From Denitrobacterium detoxificans (GTDB lineage Bacteria > Actinomycetota > Coriobacteriia > Coriobacteriales > Eggerthellaceae): 64,000 bases of DNA. Made by a program: the position numbers and the translations under genes. The first letter of the stretch is position 1, and every line of letters starts with the position of its first letter. Location of the stretch: positions 124,001 to 188,000 of the forward strand of contig NZ_SUUH01000001.1 of assembly GCF_015062615.1 (NCBI RefSeq). Reading direction: 5' to 3'. Shown piece after piece: positions 8,205-16,798 of this stretch. Below the pieces are notes generated by a model. It was not told the origin of the DNA, did not search any database, and was given only the letters and a program-made list of their open reading frames with translations.

Positions 8205-9401
8205 ATGAACCCTAACGCGAAAATCACCGACGAGCAGTTTGAGGCTTATCTGAAGCAGATTCGCGAATTGGTCGAGGGACCTTTCGACGAGATGCAGAAG
8301 GAAATCGAAGTCACGAACAAGTTCCCGGAAGAGTTCTATGAACTCGCCAAGAAGAACGACCTGTACCGCTTCTACATGCCGTCTCAGTACGGTGGATGGG
8401 ATCTCAACGAGCTCGAAATCCTGCGCGTTCAGGAAGAGTTCTCCCGCGGCCCCGGCGGCATGCGCATGCACCTGCATCACGCTGCCGACATGAACTGGCG
8501 CATCCTCGACGACTACGGCACGCAGGAAATGAAGGACAAGCTCATGGACAAGTTCCAGGACAAGTCCGTCTACTGCAACTTCGCCATCACCGAGCAGACC
8601 GGCGGCACGGGCGCCGACCTGCATACCACCGCTGAGAAGCAGGCCGATGGTTCCTGGATCCTCAACGGCGAGAAGTGGCTCATCAGCCACACCGACTGCT
8701 CTGATTACACCTACATCATCGCAGTTTCCGACCCCAGCAAGCAGAAGGACGACCGCCTGAGCGCGTTCATCGTCGACAACTCTCTGCCCGGCTTCGAAAT
8801 CGTCGAAATGCCCCACATGATGGGCTGCCGCGGCGCTGGCCATGCTGGCCTGAAGCTGACCAACGTCAAGGTTGGTCCCGAGTGCCTGCTCGGCGAAGAG
8901 GGCCAGGGCATGGATGTCGCCATCCACAGCCTGTCCGTCTCCCGCGTGCACATCGCTATGTCCAACCTCGGCATGGCTCAGCGCATGCTGGAGCTCTCGC
9001 TCAAGCGTGCCAACGACCGCATCACCTTCGGTAAGCCCATCGCTTCCCGCCAGATGATCAAGTCCAAGATCGCCGACATGCAGATGATGGTTCACGTTCT
9101 GCGCACCGCCATCTACGACTTCGCTCGCGACTACGACATCGACCCGAAGAACGACTTCATCACCGAGAAGGCTGCTATCTGCAAGCTGTTCTCCATCGAA
9201 ACGGTGAAGCTGGTCTCCGACGGCATGCTCGAGATCTTCGGTGGCGACGGTTACTTCGAGGACAGCCCCTACGGCCCGACCGAGCGTCTGTACCGCGACT
9301 GCCGCGCTATGTGGCTCGAGGAAGGCGCCCCCAACGTTCAGCGCATCACGATTGCTCGCGAGTGCCAGAACCACGGCGGCGAAGTCAAGTACAACTTCTA
9401 G
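8205..9401 (+). CDS. Acyl-CoA dehydrogenase / enoyl-CoA reductase (CaiA-like)
   Basis: A 398-residue flavoenzyme with the full acyl-CoA dehydrogenase fold: an N-terminal helical domain, the FAD/substrate motif CNFAITEQTGGTGADL in place of the usual EPxAGSD form (about residue 128-143), the beta domain, and a C-terminal helical domain with QMIKSKIADMQ and LEIFGGDGYFEDSPYGPTERLYRD. A Glu is present at the usual catalytic position (WLEEGAPNVQR). It takes or gives two electrons at an acyl-CoA alpha-beta bond, with electron-transfer flavoprotein as partner; FixAB in the minus arm is the obvious candidate. ATG 8205 follows GAGGAGGAC. Codon use appears strongly biased, suggesting high expression. 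It is bounded by terminators on both sides. Confidence 0.88.
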   Translation: MNPNAKITDEQFEAYLKQIRELVEGPFDEMQKEIEVTNKFPEEFYELAKKNDLYRFYMPSQYGGWDLNELEILRVQEEFSRGPGGMRMHLHHAADMNWRILDDYGTQEMKDKLMDKFQDKSVYCNFAITEQTGGTGADLHTTAEKQADGSWILNGEKWLISHTDCSDYTYIIAVSDPSKQKDDRLSAFIVDNSLPGFEIVEMPHMMGCRGAGHAGLKLTNVKVGPECLLGEEGQGMDVAIHSLSVSRVHIAMSNLGMAQRMLELSLKRANDRITFGKPIASRQMIKSKIADMQMMVHVLRTAIYDFARDYDIDPKNDFITEKAAICKLFSIETVKLVSDGMLEIFGGDGYFEDSPYGPTERLYRDCRAMWLEEGAPNVQRITIARECQNHGGEVKYNF

Positions 9402-9439
9402 TTGCAGCTTGATATACCAGCTCATCTCTGAGCGTATTG

Positions 9440-9474
9440 AAAGAGCTGGCGCATTTTGTGCCAGCTCTTTTCCT
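9440..9474 (+). terminator. Terminator between acyl-CoA dehydrogenase and CoA-transferase
   Basis: An 11-bp perfect stem (9440-9450 with 9460-9470) with a 9-base loop; the stem ends in TTT and runs into one further T. It lies 38 bases after the dehydrogenase stop and 30 bases before the next gene. Confidence 0.8.
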
Positions 9475-9503
9475 ATTCGGAACATTTGTTTGAGGAGGAA
9501 TAT

Positions 9504-10748
9504 ATGTCTCTGCCTCTCGAAGGCGTGAAGGTCGTCGACCTCACCACGTTCCTTGCCACCCCCACCACGGGCCGCGTGCTCGGTGAATGGGGCGCCGACG
9601 TCATCAAGGTCGAAGCCGCCAAGGGCGATGCAACGCGCACCAACCAGGCTCCCGTGTATGGTATTCCCGACTACACCGACGAAGAGAACCTGTCGTTCGA
9701 CGTCGCCAACATGCACAAGCGCTTCATCAGCCTGAACCTGAAGAGCGAAACCGGCGCCGAGGTTATGCACAAGCTTCTTTCCGAAGCCGACATCTTCATC
9801 ACCAACACCCGCACGAAGAGCCTCGCCAAGATGGGCTTCGACTGGGAAACGCTGCATGCGAAGTACCCGCGCCTGATCATGGGCCATGGCCTGGGCTACG
9901 GCAAGAAGGGTCCCGAAAAGGACGCTGCCGGCTTTGACGTAACCTGCTACATGGGTCGTGGCGGCGTATTCGGCACCACGGTGGACGCCGACAGCTTCCC
10001 CATGATCCCCACCAACGGCTATGGTGACTTCCAGTGCTCTATGTTCCTCTGCTCTGGTCTGCTCGCAGCTTACATCGCGCGCGAAAAGACCGGCGTGGGC
10101 GACTACGTAACGTGCGCTCTGGAGCATGGCGCCATCTACGCGCTGTCCGTGGGCATGATCTCCGCTCAGTACGGCAACAAGTACCCGAAGAGCCGCCTGG
10201 AGGTCAACAACCCCTTGAACAACGTGTTCAAGTCGGGCGACGACAAATGGGTCGTTCTCTGCCTTCCCGAGTACGACCGCGACTGGCCGCGCGTGCTGAA
10301 GCTCATCGGCCGTGAGGACCTGCTGGAGGACGCCGATCTGGCTTCCATCGACGCCGTGAACAACAAGGGTCTCTCCCCCAAGGTCGTCAAGGTCCTGGAC
10401 GAGGGCTTCGCCAAGTTCACCCGCGACGAGCTGCTGGCCATGTTCAAGGAAAACGACATGCCCTGCGAGCCTGCTCAGACGCCCGAGGACGTGTACAAGG
10501 ATCAGAACGCGATCATCAACGAGTACATCAAGCCGGTGCACTATCCCAAGGGCGACCGCTGGTGCCCCACTGCCCCCGTTCAATTCGAACTGAACGAGAC
10601 GGCGGAGCTGAAGCCGACGGGCATGCTTGGCTCTTCCACCGAAGACGTCATGAGGGATCTGGGCTACACCGACGAGCAGATTGCCGCCGCCGAAGCTGAC
10701 GGTTCCGTGTGCGGAGCCCGCAGCCTCGACGAACTGCTGGGTCGCTAG
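9504..10748 (+). CDS. CoA-transferase, family III (CaiB/BaiF type)
   Basis: A 414-residue CoA-transferase. The N terminus VKVVDLTTFLATPTTGRVLGEWGADVIKVEAAKGD is diagnostic of family III, which moves CoA between carboxylates; the conserved catalytic Asp should lie in the segment near GFDVTCYMGRGGVFG (about residue 155). ATG 9504 is chosen because GAGGAGGA precedes it by 4-11 bases; the frame is open 48 bases further up with no ribosome site. It would exchange CoA between the product and a new substrate molecule, sparing ATP once the ligase has primed the cycle, as CaiB does in carnitine metabolism. It is followed by a terminator and then the LysR gene. Confidence 0.9.
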   Translation: MSLPLEGVKVVDLTTFLATPTTGRVLGEWGADVIKVEAAKGDATRTNQAPVYGIPDYTDEENLSFDVANMHKRFISLNLKSETGAEVMHKLLSEADIFITNTRTKSLAKMGFDWETLHAKYPRLIMGHGLGYGKKGPEKDAAGFDVTCYMGRGGVFGTTVDADSFPMIPTNGYGDFQCSMFLCSGLLAAYIAREKTGVGDYVTCALEHGAIYALSVGMISAQYGNKYPKSRLEVNNPLNNVFKSGDDKWVVLCLPEYDRDWPRVLKLIGREDLLEDADLASIDAVNNKGLSPKVVKVLDEGFAKFTRDELLAMFKENDMPCEPAQTPEDVYKDQNAIINEYIKPVHYPKGDRWCPTAPVQFELNETAELKPTGMLGSSTEDVMRDLGYTDEQIAAAEADGSVCGARSLDELLGR

Positions 10749-10778
10749 CAAACAGAGCCAAACACGTGGCTACAACGA

Positions 10779-10809
10779 GGGGGATGCGCGAATGCGCATT
10801 CCCCTTTTT
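10779..10809 (+). terminator. Terminator after the CoA-transferase gene
   Basis: An 11-bp stem (10779-10789 with 10794-10804, one G-T pair), a GAAT loop and five T. A strong intrinsic terminator. Confidence 0.88.
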
Positions 10810-10874
10810 ACGTATACATAACCGCTGTTCAAAGCTTTTTCTCAATTATTTTCAGAAAATGACAGAAGAACTTT

Positions 10875-10880
10875 TATAAT
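10875..10880 (+). promoter_or_regulatory. Candidate -10 box for the LysR gene
   Basis: A perfect TATAAT lies 85 bases before the LysR start in an AT-rich stretch; the -35 region is poor, as is common for regulator genes. Confidence 0.45.
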
Positions 10881-10964
10881 TGGCAACATGGTGTTTAGGG
10901 GACGCCACTCATGGGCTAAAAAATGCGAACCTCATAGCCCATGCCAAACCGCAGAGGAGAGTTC

Positions 10965-11855
10965 ATGAACCTTTCGCAACTGCAATACTTTTGCAAACTT
11001 GCCGAACTCCAGCACTACACGAAGGCTGCCGAACAGCTCTACATCACGCAGCCCACGCTTTCCAATTCCATCTCCCGCCTGGAAGACGAATTGGGCATTC
11101 CCCTCTTCGTGCGCGACGGACGCAACGTAAGGCTCACGAAGTACGGTCGCGAATTCAACGAATACGCCAAAGAGGCACTTGCCGCCATCGAACGCGGCAA
11201 GGCGCTCGCCCAAGACGAGGCCGGCGAATACACGGGCAATGTTTCCATCGGCACCATTTACACCGTGGAAGACCATTACCTGCCCATGCTCATGAAGGCC
11301 TATCGCGAGCAATTCGGATCGGGCCCCGTCATCCGCGTTGCCCAGGGCCTTACGCAATCGCTCATCGAGGGCCTGGAAAACGACACGTACGACGTCATCT
11401 TCAGCGCCTACGTGCCCAACAAGCCCGACCTGCAATTCGTGCCCGTTACGTATCAGGACCTGGTAGCCATCGTGCACAGCCGCCACAAGCTCGCAAAGCA
11501 GAGCTCCATCATGCTAGGCGACCTTCGCGGCGACCACATCATCACCTACCACTACAACACGCCCATCGGGCGCGAAGTCAAAGAGGTCATGAACAGGGAG
11601 AAACTGCTTGCATGCGAGCAGTACGACGACGAGATCACGCTCGCTTCCATGGTCGACGCCAACAAGGACGCGGTGAGCATCGCGCTCAACACGCTGGGCA
11701 TCAACCTCTTCCCCAACCTCATCAAGCTGAAGATCGAAGATATCCCCGAGCGCTTCCACACCATCCACCTGGCGTACAAGAAGAATTCCTACAAGACGCC
11801 CGCCGTTCAGCACTTCGTTGACCTCGCACGGGAATTCAAATACGAAAAGCAATAG
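10965..11855 (+). CDS. LysR-family transcriptional regulator
   Basis: A 296-residue regulator. Residues 1-60 are the winged helix-turn-helix (LSQLQYFCKLAELQHYTKAAEQL and ITQPTLSNSISRLEDELGIPLF), followed by the linker helix and a periplasmic-binding-protein-like effector domain (from GNVSIGTIYTVEDHYLP). ATG 10965 is chosen for GAGGAGA upstream; an ATG 24 bases earlier lacks a site. It lies at the end of the plus arm of the acyl-CoA module and faces the MFS gene, so it probably controls the cluster in response to the substrate or a CoA derivative; that is inference. It carries its own terminator. Confidence 0.9.
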   Translation: MNLSQLQYFCKLAELQHYTKAAEQLYITQPTLSNSISRLEDELGIPLFVRDGRNVRLTKYGREFNEYAKEALAAIERGKALAQDEAGEYTGNVSIGTIYTVEDHYLPMLMKAYREQFGSGPVIRVAQGLTQSLIEGLENDTYDVIFSAYVPNKPDLQFVPVTYQDLVAIVHSRHKLAKQSSIMLGDLRGDHIITYHYNTPIGREVKEVMNREKLLACEQYDDEITLASMVDANKDAVSIALNTLGINLFPNLIKLKIEDIPERFHTIHLAYKKNSYKTPAVQHFVDLAREFKYEKQ

Positions 11856-11880
11856 CCCATTCACGCTTTAGATACGCGAT

Positions 11881-11906
11881 AAAAGACGGCATGCGCCGTC
11901 TTTTTT
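11881..11906 (+). terminator. Terminator of the LysR gene
   Basis: AAAAGACGGC (11881-11890) pairs with GCCGTCTTTT (11895-11904) around an ATGC loop, with six T. The symmetric A and T flanks would work in both directions. Confidence 0.88.
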
Positions 11907-11917
11907 ATTACCCCAAA

Positions 11918-11959
11918 CCAAGAAAAAGAAAACCCGCCATGTCCCTCCATGGCGGGTTT
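11918..11959 (-). terminator. Terminator of the MFS transporter gene
   Basis: A 12-bp perfect stem (11930-11941 with 11948-11959) with a 6-base loop; on the minus strand a long T-rich tract follows (TTTTCTTTTTCTT). It lies back to back with the LysR terminator. Confidence 0.85.
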
Positions 11960-12041
11960 CCAAGGCGGCGCAAACGCCTAGGATTGAAACCAGGGCTCAC
12001 CGGCAGTGAGAGCAGAAGCGAGCCCTGGCATTTGTCTGATG

Positions 12042-13409
12042 CTAGTCGCGCATCTTTTCCAGAGCGCTGTAGCCAAACATGCCCTTGTACTGACTAACCA
12101 GGTACAGAGCCATCAGCAGCGCGAGGATGGCGAAGGCCAGCAGCAGGATCATCATGATCCAGACAGCGCTGGATTCACCCACGGCGGTGGTCATGGCGCC
12201 TACGATGAACGGCAGGAACACCGAAGCAGCACCCATGAACGTGTAGTACATACCAACGTTACGACCGCGAGGACCGGGGCAGATGAGCTGACGCTGAGTA
12301 ACGCCAGTCTGCAGCATGCCACCAGCAGCACCGAAGCCAACGAGGGCCAGGCCGATGTAGACACCGGCAACGCCAATGCCCAGAGGCAGAGCCAGAAGGA
12401 CGGCGGCAAGGCCAGCGATGGCGATGATGGAGTCGATCATGATGACCTTAACGGGATTCCAACGGAGCTTGCCCATCATGAATGCCCAGAAGAGCACGGC
12501 GATGATGGAGCCGAAGGTGTAGATGGAGGTCAGCGTAGCACTGTCAGTTGCGGTCATGCCCAGGTAGGCGGTACCGAACTGCTTGGAGTACTGCTGAGCA
12601 CCATACATGATGAACATGATGACGAAGCCATAGAACAGCGTGACGAACTGGGTCAGGCCATTGGGCTTCTTCAGCATTGCGTCGCGTGCAGCCTGGATTT
12701 CCGCTTCAGCAGCGTTCTTGGCAGCACTCTTGTCGTCGGCATTGTCAACCTTCTGCTTGCGCTCGTCGTCATAGACGAAGGGCGTGATGATAGCGAAGAT
12801 GGTGGCAATAACGGACAGGACGATTGCGACCCACACGTTAATGTGCCAGTCGCCCGTGCCAGGGCCAGCGACAACGGTCTTGGTGGCCTTGTCGAGCACG
12901 TGATTGGCGTTGGCAGCCGCGAAGATCGGGTAGATGATACCCGTCACGCTGATGACGGCCTTGATGCCAATCGTGCTTGCGCCAGCCTGACGCGGATTCG
13001 CCTCGGCGATAGCGGGATACAGAGCACCATCCCAGAAACCAGACGTAGCCAGGCCAGACAGGAAGCCAGCGACAGCAGCCACGGTGGCGTTGTCGGTGAT
13101 CAGCATGATCACGAAAGAGATGATGTACAGCACGCCACCCAGGATGGCCGGAATCTTACGACCGATACGGTCGGAGATCTCGCCGCCAATCCACACGGAG
13201 ACGAATTTGCCGACGCCGGTCCAAACGATAGCCGTTGAAACCGCAGCCGCGCCGGCGGTGGGGTCATTGATGAAGCCCCACTGAGTATAGAAGTCAACTT
13301 GGTTCTGGCTGAAGATAATAGCCTGAACGCCATGCGTCAGGTAGCACATGTATACCGTGACGATGGCGAAGAGGTATTTCTTAGCCGGCTGAATAACCTT
13401 TTCGCTCAC
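12042..13409 (-). CDS. MFS transporter
   Basis: A 455-residue major facilitator carrier with about 12 membrane segments in two halves separated by a charged cytoplasmic loop (YDDERKQKVDNADDKSAAK). The signature GKFVSVWIGGEISDRIGRKIP after the second segment is the family motif A. The start is taken as the GTG at 13409, with AGGAGG 6 bases upstream; the frame is open another 141 bases with no ribosome site. It sits at the end of the minus arm of the acyl-CoA module and would import the carboxylate substrate or exchange it for the product. E. coli carnitine genes use a BCCT carrier here, so the substrate is probably different. Confidence 0.87.
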   Translation of the reverse strand: MSEKVIQPAKKYLFAIVTVYMCYLTHGVQAIIFSQNQVDFYTQWGFINDPTAGAAAVSTAIVWTGVGKFVSVWIGGEISDRIGRKIPAILGGVLYIISFVIMLITDNATVAAVAGFLSGLATSGFWDGALYPAIAEANPRQAGASTIGIKAVISVTGIIYPIFAAANANHVLDKATKTVVAGPGTGDWHINVWVAIVLSVIATIFAIITPFVYDDERKQKVDNADDKSAAKNAAEAEIQAARDAMLKKPNGLTQFVTLFYGFVIMFIMYGAQQYSKQFGTAYLGMTATDSATLTSIYTFGSIIAVLFWAFMMGKLRWNPVKVIMIDSIIAIAGLAAVLLALPLGIGVAGVYIGLALVGFGAAGGMLQTGVTQRQLICPGPRGRNVGMYYTFMGAASVFLPFIVGAMTTAVGESSAVWIMMILLLAFAILALLMALYLVSQYKGMFGYSALEKMRD

Positions 13410-13547
13410 TGCATTCCTCCTAATCGATAGTTCCCTCATGCTGTTTGCGCCAGTTATAGCATTCGCTGCGATTCTTGGAGACGCATTCCTCAAACTGCAT
13501 CGAATACCAAACCACCTCAAATGGTATTTCACGAAGTATTCAAAATC

Positions 13548-13616
13548 CAATTAATTGACAAATGGGTTACGGGCAATATTGATTGTATTTTTCTATAGCA
13601 ATCCAACAATTAATTG
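13548..13616. promoter_or_regulatory. Two CAATTAATTG palindromes upstream of the MFS gene
   Basis: CAATTAATTG occurs at 13548-13557 and 13607-13616, 59 bases apart, each next to AATCCAA. Between them is another palindrome, CAATATTG (13574-13581). The stretch 13410-13717 (308 bases) holds no gene and is unusually AT-rich, so it is probably the control region of the MFS gene. The regulator is unproven; the LysR or TetR proteins are candidates. Confidence 0.5.
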
Positions 13617-13717
13617 AATACATCCCTTGCCTGAGCAAAAGAGAGCGCTATGTACCATATCTCGGAAGAAAATGCGACAAAGACCCCAGGGAGAGCGCTT
13701 GCAAGCGGAAGATGCGC

Positions 13718-14881
13718 CTAGGAAGCGTCGTACGATTCCATGAGTAGAGGTCCGGCAATATGAATCATGATCTGATCGGTACCCTCTGCGATCTGATTGC
13801 CGCGGCAGTCCTGCCAGATGCTACCCACCCGCTCGTTTTCGGTATAGCCGCGTCCGCCCAAAACCTGAAGCGCATCGCTAGCCACCTCAGTAGCGGCACG
13901 GGGAACATAGCGCTTCGCCATGGCCACGAGCAGTCGCTTATCGCTGGAATCGTGATCAAACGCCCACGCGGCACGATACACGAGCGAACGCATATTGACG
14001 ATCTTTACTTCCATGTCTACGAGCATCTGCTCGATTTGCTGGAACGATGCGATGTTCTTGCCGAACGCCATGCGATTACGGGCATAGGAAACGGCATCCT
14101 CCATGGCAGCCTGGGCCATGCCTAAAGACTGCGCGCATACCATAACGCGGCCGATTTCCAGCAAATGGAACAGCTGGGGGAAACCAGCCTTGCCCTCCCC
14201 TTGCAGACGGAAGGATGGCTCCAGGCGCACATCGTCGAACACGATGTCGGCAAAGGGCACGATCTTCTGGCCAATCTTGCCAATGGGATAGGCATTCAGG
14301 CCCTCGCTATTGCGGGGAACCATCCAAAACGACAGCGTGGGATACCCATCGGAAGCAACATCGGGCTCTACGGCGGCAACCATGACAAAGGGCGCGAACT
14401 CGCCATTGGCGACGAACGTCTTCGAGCCCTTCAGAACGTAGGATTCGCCCTGCGCGGAAACAGTGGTCCGCATGGCCATAGTATCGCTACCCGCGCTCGG
14501 CTCCGAAACCGCGAGCGCAAACGCAAGACGGCCCGTCTCGCGATAGGTTTCGAGCATGTGGTGCATGCTCTTCGAAGAACCCGCAAACTTGTTCATGATA
14601 CGCAGGTTCATGATGTCGCTGGAAAACGGGAGCGACGCGCCCGCCACACGAGAAACCTCTTCAGTAGCTATAACCTGGGCAAGAAGAGATCCGCCACCCG
14701 AGGCGTCACCAAGTAGGCTCGCATGGCCAAGATACTCATTGATGAACGCTTTGCAAACATCGTCGGGCAACCCACCGTCGCGTTGCCACTGACGTACGTT
14801 CGCACGGGAAAAATAGCGTTCGGCATACGCGCGAAAATCATCCTTGAGCGCGAGTTCCTCGGTGCTGAGATTGAAATCCAC
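13718..14881 (-). CDS. Acyl-CoA dehydrogenase, second paralogue
   Basis: A 387-residue acyl-CoA dehydrogenase. It shows FALAVSEPSAGSDTMAMRT (FAD and substrate contact), the beta domain, YARNRMAFGKNIASFQQIEQ and the C-terminal ALQVLGGRGYTENERVGSIWQDCRGNQIAEGTDQIM; the Glu of IAEGT is at the usual catalytic-base position. The start is taken as the GTG at 14881, with GGGGAGG 8 bases upstream; an in-frame ATG lies at 14902. It follows fixX after a hairpin with a T-rich tail and precedes the MFS gene. Only low similarity is evident to the plus-arm dehydrogenase, so it may act on a different intermediate. Confidence 0.87.
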   Translation of the reverse strand: MDFNLSTEELALKDDFRAYAERYFSRANVRQWQRDGGLPDDVCKAFINEYLGHASLLGDASGGGSLLAQVIATEEVSRVAGASLPFSSDIMNLRIMNKFAGSSKSMHHMLETYRETGRLAFALAVSEPSAGSDTMAMRTTVSAQGESYVLKGSKTFVANGEFAPFVMVAAVEPDVASDGYPTLSFWMVPRNSEGLNAYPIGKIGQKIVPFADIVFDDVRLEPSFRLQGEGKAGFPQLFHLLEIGRVMVCAQSLGMAQAAMEDAVSYARNRMAFGKNIASFQQIEQMLVDMEVKIVNMRSLVYRAAWAFDHDSSDKRLLVAMAKRYVPRAATEVASDALQVLGGRGYTENERVGSIWQDCRGNQIAEGTDQIMIHIAGPLLMESYDAS

Positions 14882-14904
14882 GGCATACCCCTCCCCAACC
14901 AACT

Positions 14905-14982
14905 AACAAACAAAACGACATGGAAGCCCAGCGCACCATCCTGCATAACATAGCCCCAGATGATTGCGCACAGGCTTCCATG
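14905..14982 (-). terminator. Terminator or attenuator between fixX and the acyl-CoA dehydrogenase
   Basis: CATGGAAGCC (14919-14928) pairs with GGCTTCCATG (14973-14982), with an inner GCGCA/TGCGC pairing. On the minus strand TCGTTTTGTTTG follows. The loop is long, so strength is uncertain. Confidence 0.55.
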
Positions 14983-15027
14983 CCGTACGTTGCCACACTA
15001 CAGCGATAGCGTCAAGCTACCTGCCGT

Positions 15028-15336
15028 TTAGCCGCAACGATAGACCACTCCCATTTCAGGCTGCGGCATATCCCACTTGGAAACGATCGTTTCCTCGCAG
15101 CAGATACGGCAGGTGCCGCATTCCAGGCAGCCGGCGTAGTCGAAGCTCTTGTGGCCATCCTCGTCAACCTTGTACAGGGCTGCCGGGCATACGCGAACCA
15201 GCTTCTGGAACTCCGCGTCGTCAACCTCGTCGAGGTTTTCCTTGTTCAGCTCGATGTGGGCGTTTTCCTCGTCCACGTTGTACTTGTTAACGCCGATGAG
15301 CTCGTCGACGTTTACGGTAATCTTCAGCTCGCTCAC
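15028..15336 (-). CDS. fixX: Ferredoxin-like protein FixX
   Basis: A 102-residue electron carrier. The Cys residues in VCPAALY and CLECGTCRICCEE fit one iron-sulfur cluster of the FixX family, and the C-terminal TIVSKWDMPQPEMGVVYRCG is typical. It starts at a GTG (15336) that overlaps the fixC stop by four bases (GTGA), so translation is coupled. FixX joins FixC to pass electrons between the FixAB flavoprotein and quinone. Confidence 0.9.
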   Translation of the reverse strand: MSELKITVNVDELIGVNKYNVDEENAHIELNKENLDEVDDAEFQKLVRVCPAALYKVDEDGHKSFDYAGCLECGTCRICCEETIVSKWDMPQPEMGVVYRCG

Positions 15337-16646
15337 AGTGCCTTCAGAGCTCCCCTCACTTCGCTGGCCAGCTTGAACAGGCCGCGCTGCTTGACAATGG
15401 GCATCATGCGCTTCTTCAACGGGAGAGCAGGCTCGCCGTCGACCACGAACATGGCGTTGAAGATTTCGGAAACCATCTTCGGGTAGTCGGTGAACATGCG
15501 ATCCCAGTGCTCCATCGTGGAGGGCCACTTCGAGAAGGTGGCAAGATCCTTGATGACGAAGGAGTTGTCCATCTTCTGCTTGTAGGAGGCGAGACCGGCT
15601 TCGGACACGTCTTCCGCGTCGATGGCATCGCACGCAGCCTCAGCCGCGAACTGGCCGCTGGCCACCGCCAGGTCCATGCCGCGAACCATGTAGCCAAGGT
15701 TCATGCAGAGCATAGCGGCGTCGCCGGCAATGAGCGCACCATCGTAGGTGTACTTCGGAATCATGTTGTAGCCACCCTCGGATACCATATGGCCGGAATG
15801 CTCGACCATTTCGGCACCGCGAATGATCGGGGCAACCGCAGGATGCTTCTTGAAGTCATCGAGGCACTGGTAGATGGTGGTGTTCGCCTTCGACATGTTT
15901 TCGATGGTGGCCACCAGGCCCAGGCTGATGGAGTCCTTGTTGGTATAGAGGAAACCGCCGCCAACCTCACCATGGGTGGCATCGCCCACGAACAGCATGG
16001 CCGCACCCTCGCCCTCAGGGCACAGGAAACGATCCTCAATCTGCTCGGGAGAAAGCTCGAACACTTCCTTGATGCCCACGGCCATCTCGTTGCGCTTGGG
16101 GCGCGGAGCACCCAGGCAACGCTCGGCCAGCAGGCTGTTCACGCCCTCGGCGATGATGACCACATGAGCGGTGATCTCGTCCTCACCAGCCTTGATGCCA
16201 ATGACGGCACCCGACTCGTCCTTCAGCAGCTCTTCCACGGCGATGCCGCAGATGTACTCGCAGCCGGCATTTTCGGCCTGCTCGGCAAGCCACTGGTCGA
16301 AGGGCCCACGCAGCACGGTGTAGCTGTCCTTGCCCATCTCGCCCAGCTGCTCGCTCGTAAAGTCGATGGTCATGTTGCTCGTGGCATCCATCATGGCGAT
16401 GCGCTCGTGCGTAACCTTGCGCTCGAAGGGAATATCATCCCATTCGATTTCGCCTTCGCCGTACTTGTCGAAAACAGCCTTCAGGGAATGGGCGTAGATG
16501 CGACCACCCGTCATGTTCTTCGCGCCAGCATATTCGCCACGCTCGACGACCAGGACGCTCTTGCCCTTCTTGGCCGCCACGTACGCCGCAATGGCGCCTG
16601 CGCAGCCGGACCCAACGACGATGACGTCGAAGTCCCTTTCTTCCAT
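15333..16646 (-). CDS. fixC: FixC, flavoprotein:quinone oxidoreductase
   Basis: A 437-residue FAD enzyme related to ETF:quinone oxidoreductase. The N-terminal dinucleotide fold is FDVIVVGSGCAGAIAAYVAA, followed by VLVVERGEYAGAKNMTGGRIY, and GALIAGDAAMLCMNLGYMVRGMDLAVASG is the second FAD motif. ATG 16646 follows AAGGAGGAACCGC. It would move electrons between FixAB and the membrane quinone pool, and in some bacteria it takes part in bifurcation to ferredoxin. It is the third gene of fixA-fixB-fixC-fixX, with 152 bases of structured DNA before it. Confidence 0.93.
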   Translation of the reverse strand: MEERDFDVIVVGSGCAGAIAAYVAAKKGKSVLVVERGEYAGAKNMTGGRIYAHSLKAVFDKYGEGEIEWDDIPFERKVTHERIAMMDATSNMTIDFTSEQLGEMGKDSYTVLRGPFDQWLAEQAENAGCEYICGIAVEELLKDESGAVIGIKAGEDEITAHVVIIAEGVNSLLAERCLGAPRPKRNEMAVGIKEVFELSPEQIEDRFLCPEGEGAAMLFVGDATHGEVGGGFLYTNKDSISLGLVATIENMSKANTTIYQCLDDFKKHPAVAPIIRGAEMVEHSGHMVSEGGYNMIPKYTYDGALIAGDAAMLCMNLGYMVRGMDLAVASGQFAAEAACDAIDAEDVSEAGLASYKQKMDNSFVIKDLATFSKWPSTMEHWDRMFTDYPKMVSEIFNAMFVVDGEPALPLKKRMMPIVKQRGLFKLASEVRGALKAL

Positions 16647-16680
16647 GCGGTTCCTCCTTCTATCACTGAAATCACCGCAT

Positions 16681-16785
16681 CAATTCGGGCTGAATTGAAC
16701 CGGCGAAACTTGTTGGCGCCCCGCCCTACTACCGCGAGCAGGGCGCCTGCCCCTCGAAATTGGGAGGGACTCGCGGCCCCTCCCG
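16681..16785 (-). other. Three hairpins between fixB and fixC
   Basis: Inverted repeats at 16681-16687/16693-16699, 16716-16722/16742-16748 and 16763-16769/16779-16785 fill the 152-base gap. None has a T tract. They may stabilise or process the operon mRNA and set relative subunit levels. Confidence 0.5.
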
Positions 16786-16798
16786 CTAAACGCTATGC

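Noticed and set aside
8187..10751. 854-codon minus-strand frame opposite the acyl-CoA dehydrogenase and CoA-transferase
   Set aside because: It is a mirror of two strongly biased coding genes; the translation is His/Val/Gly-rich with no motif, and it crosses two terminators and a gene boundary.
13548..13616. Possible CRISPR-like or satellite repeat near the MFS gene
   Set aside because: Only two short palindromic copies are present, with no regular spacer array; an operator pair explains them better.
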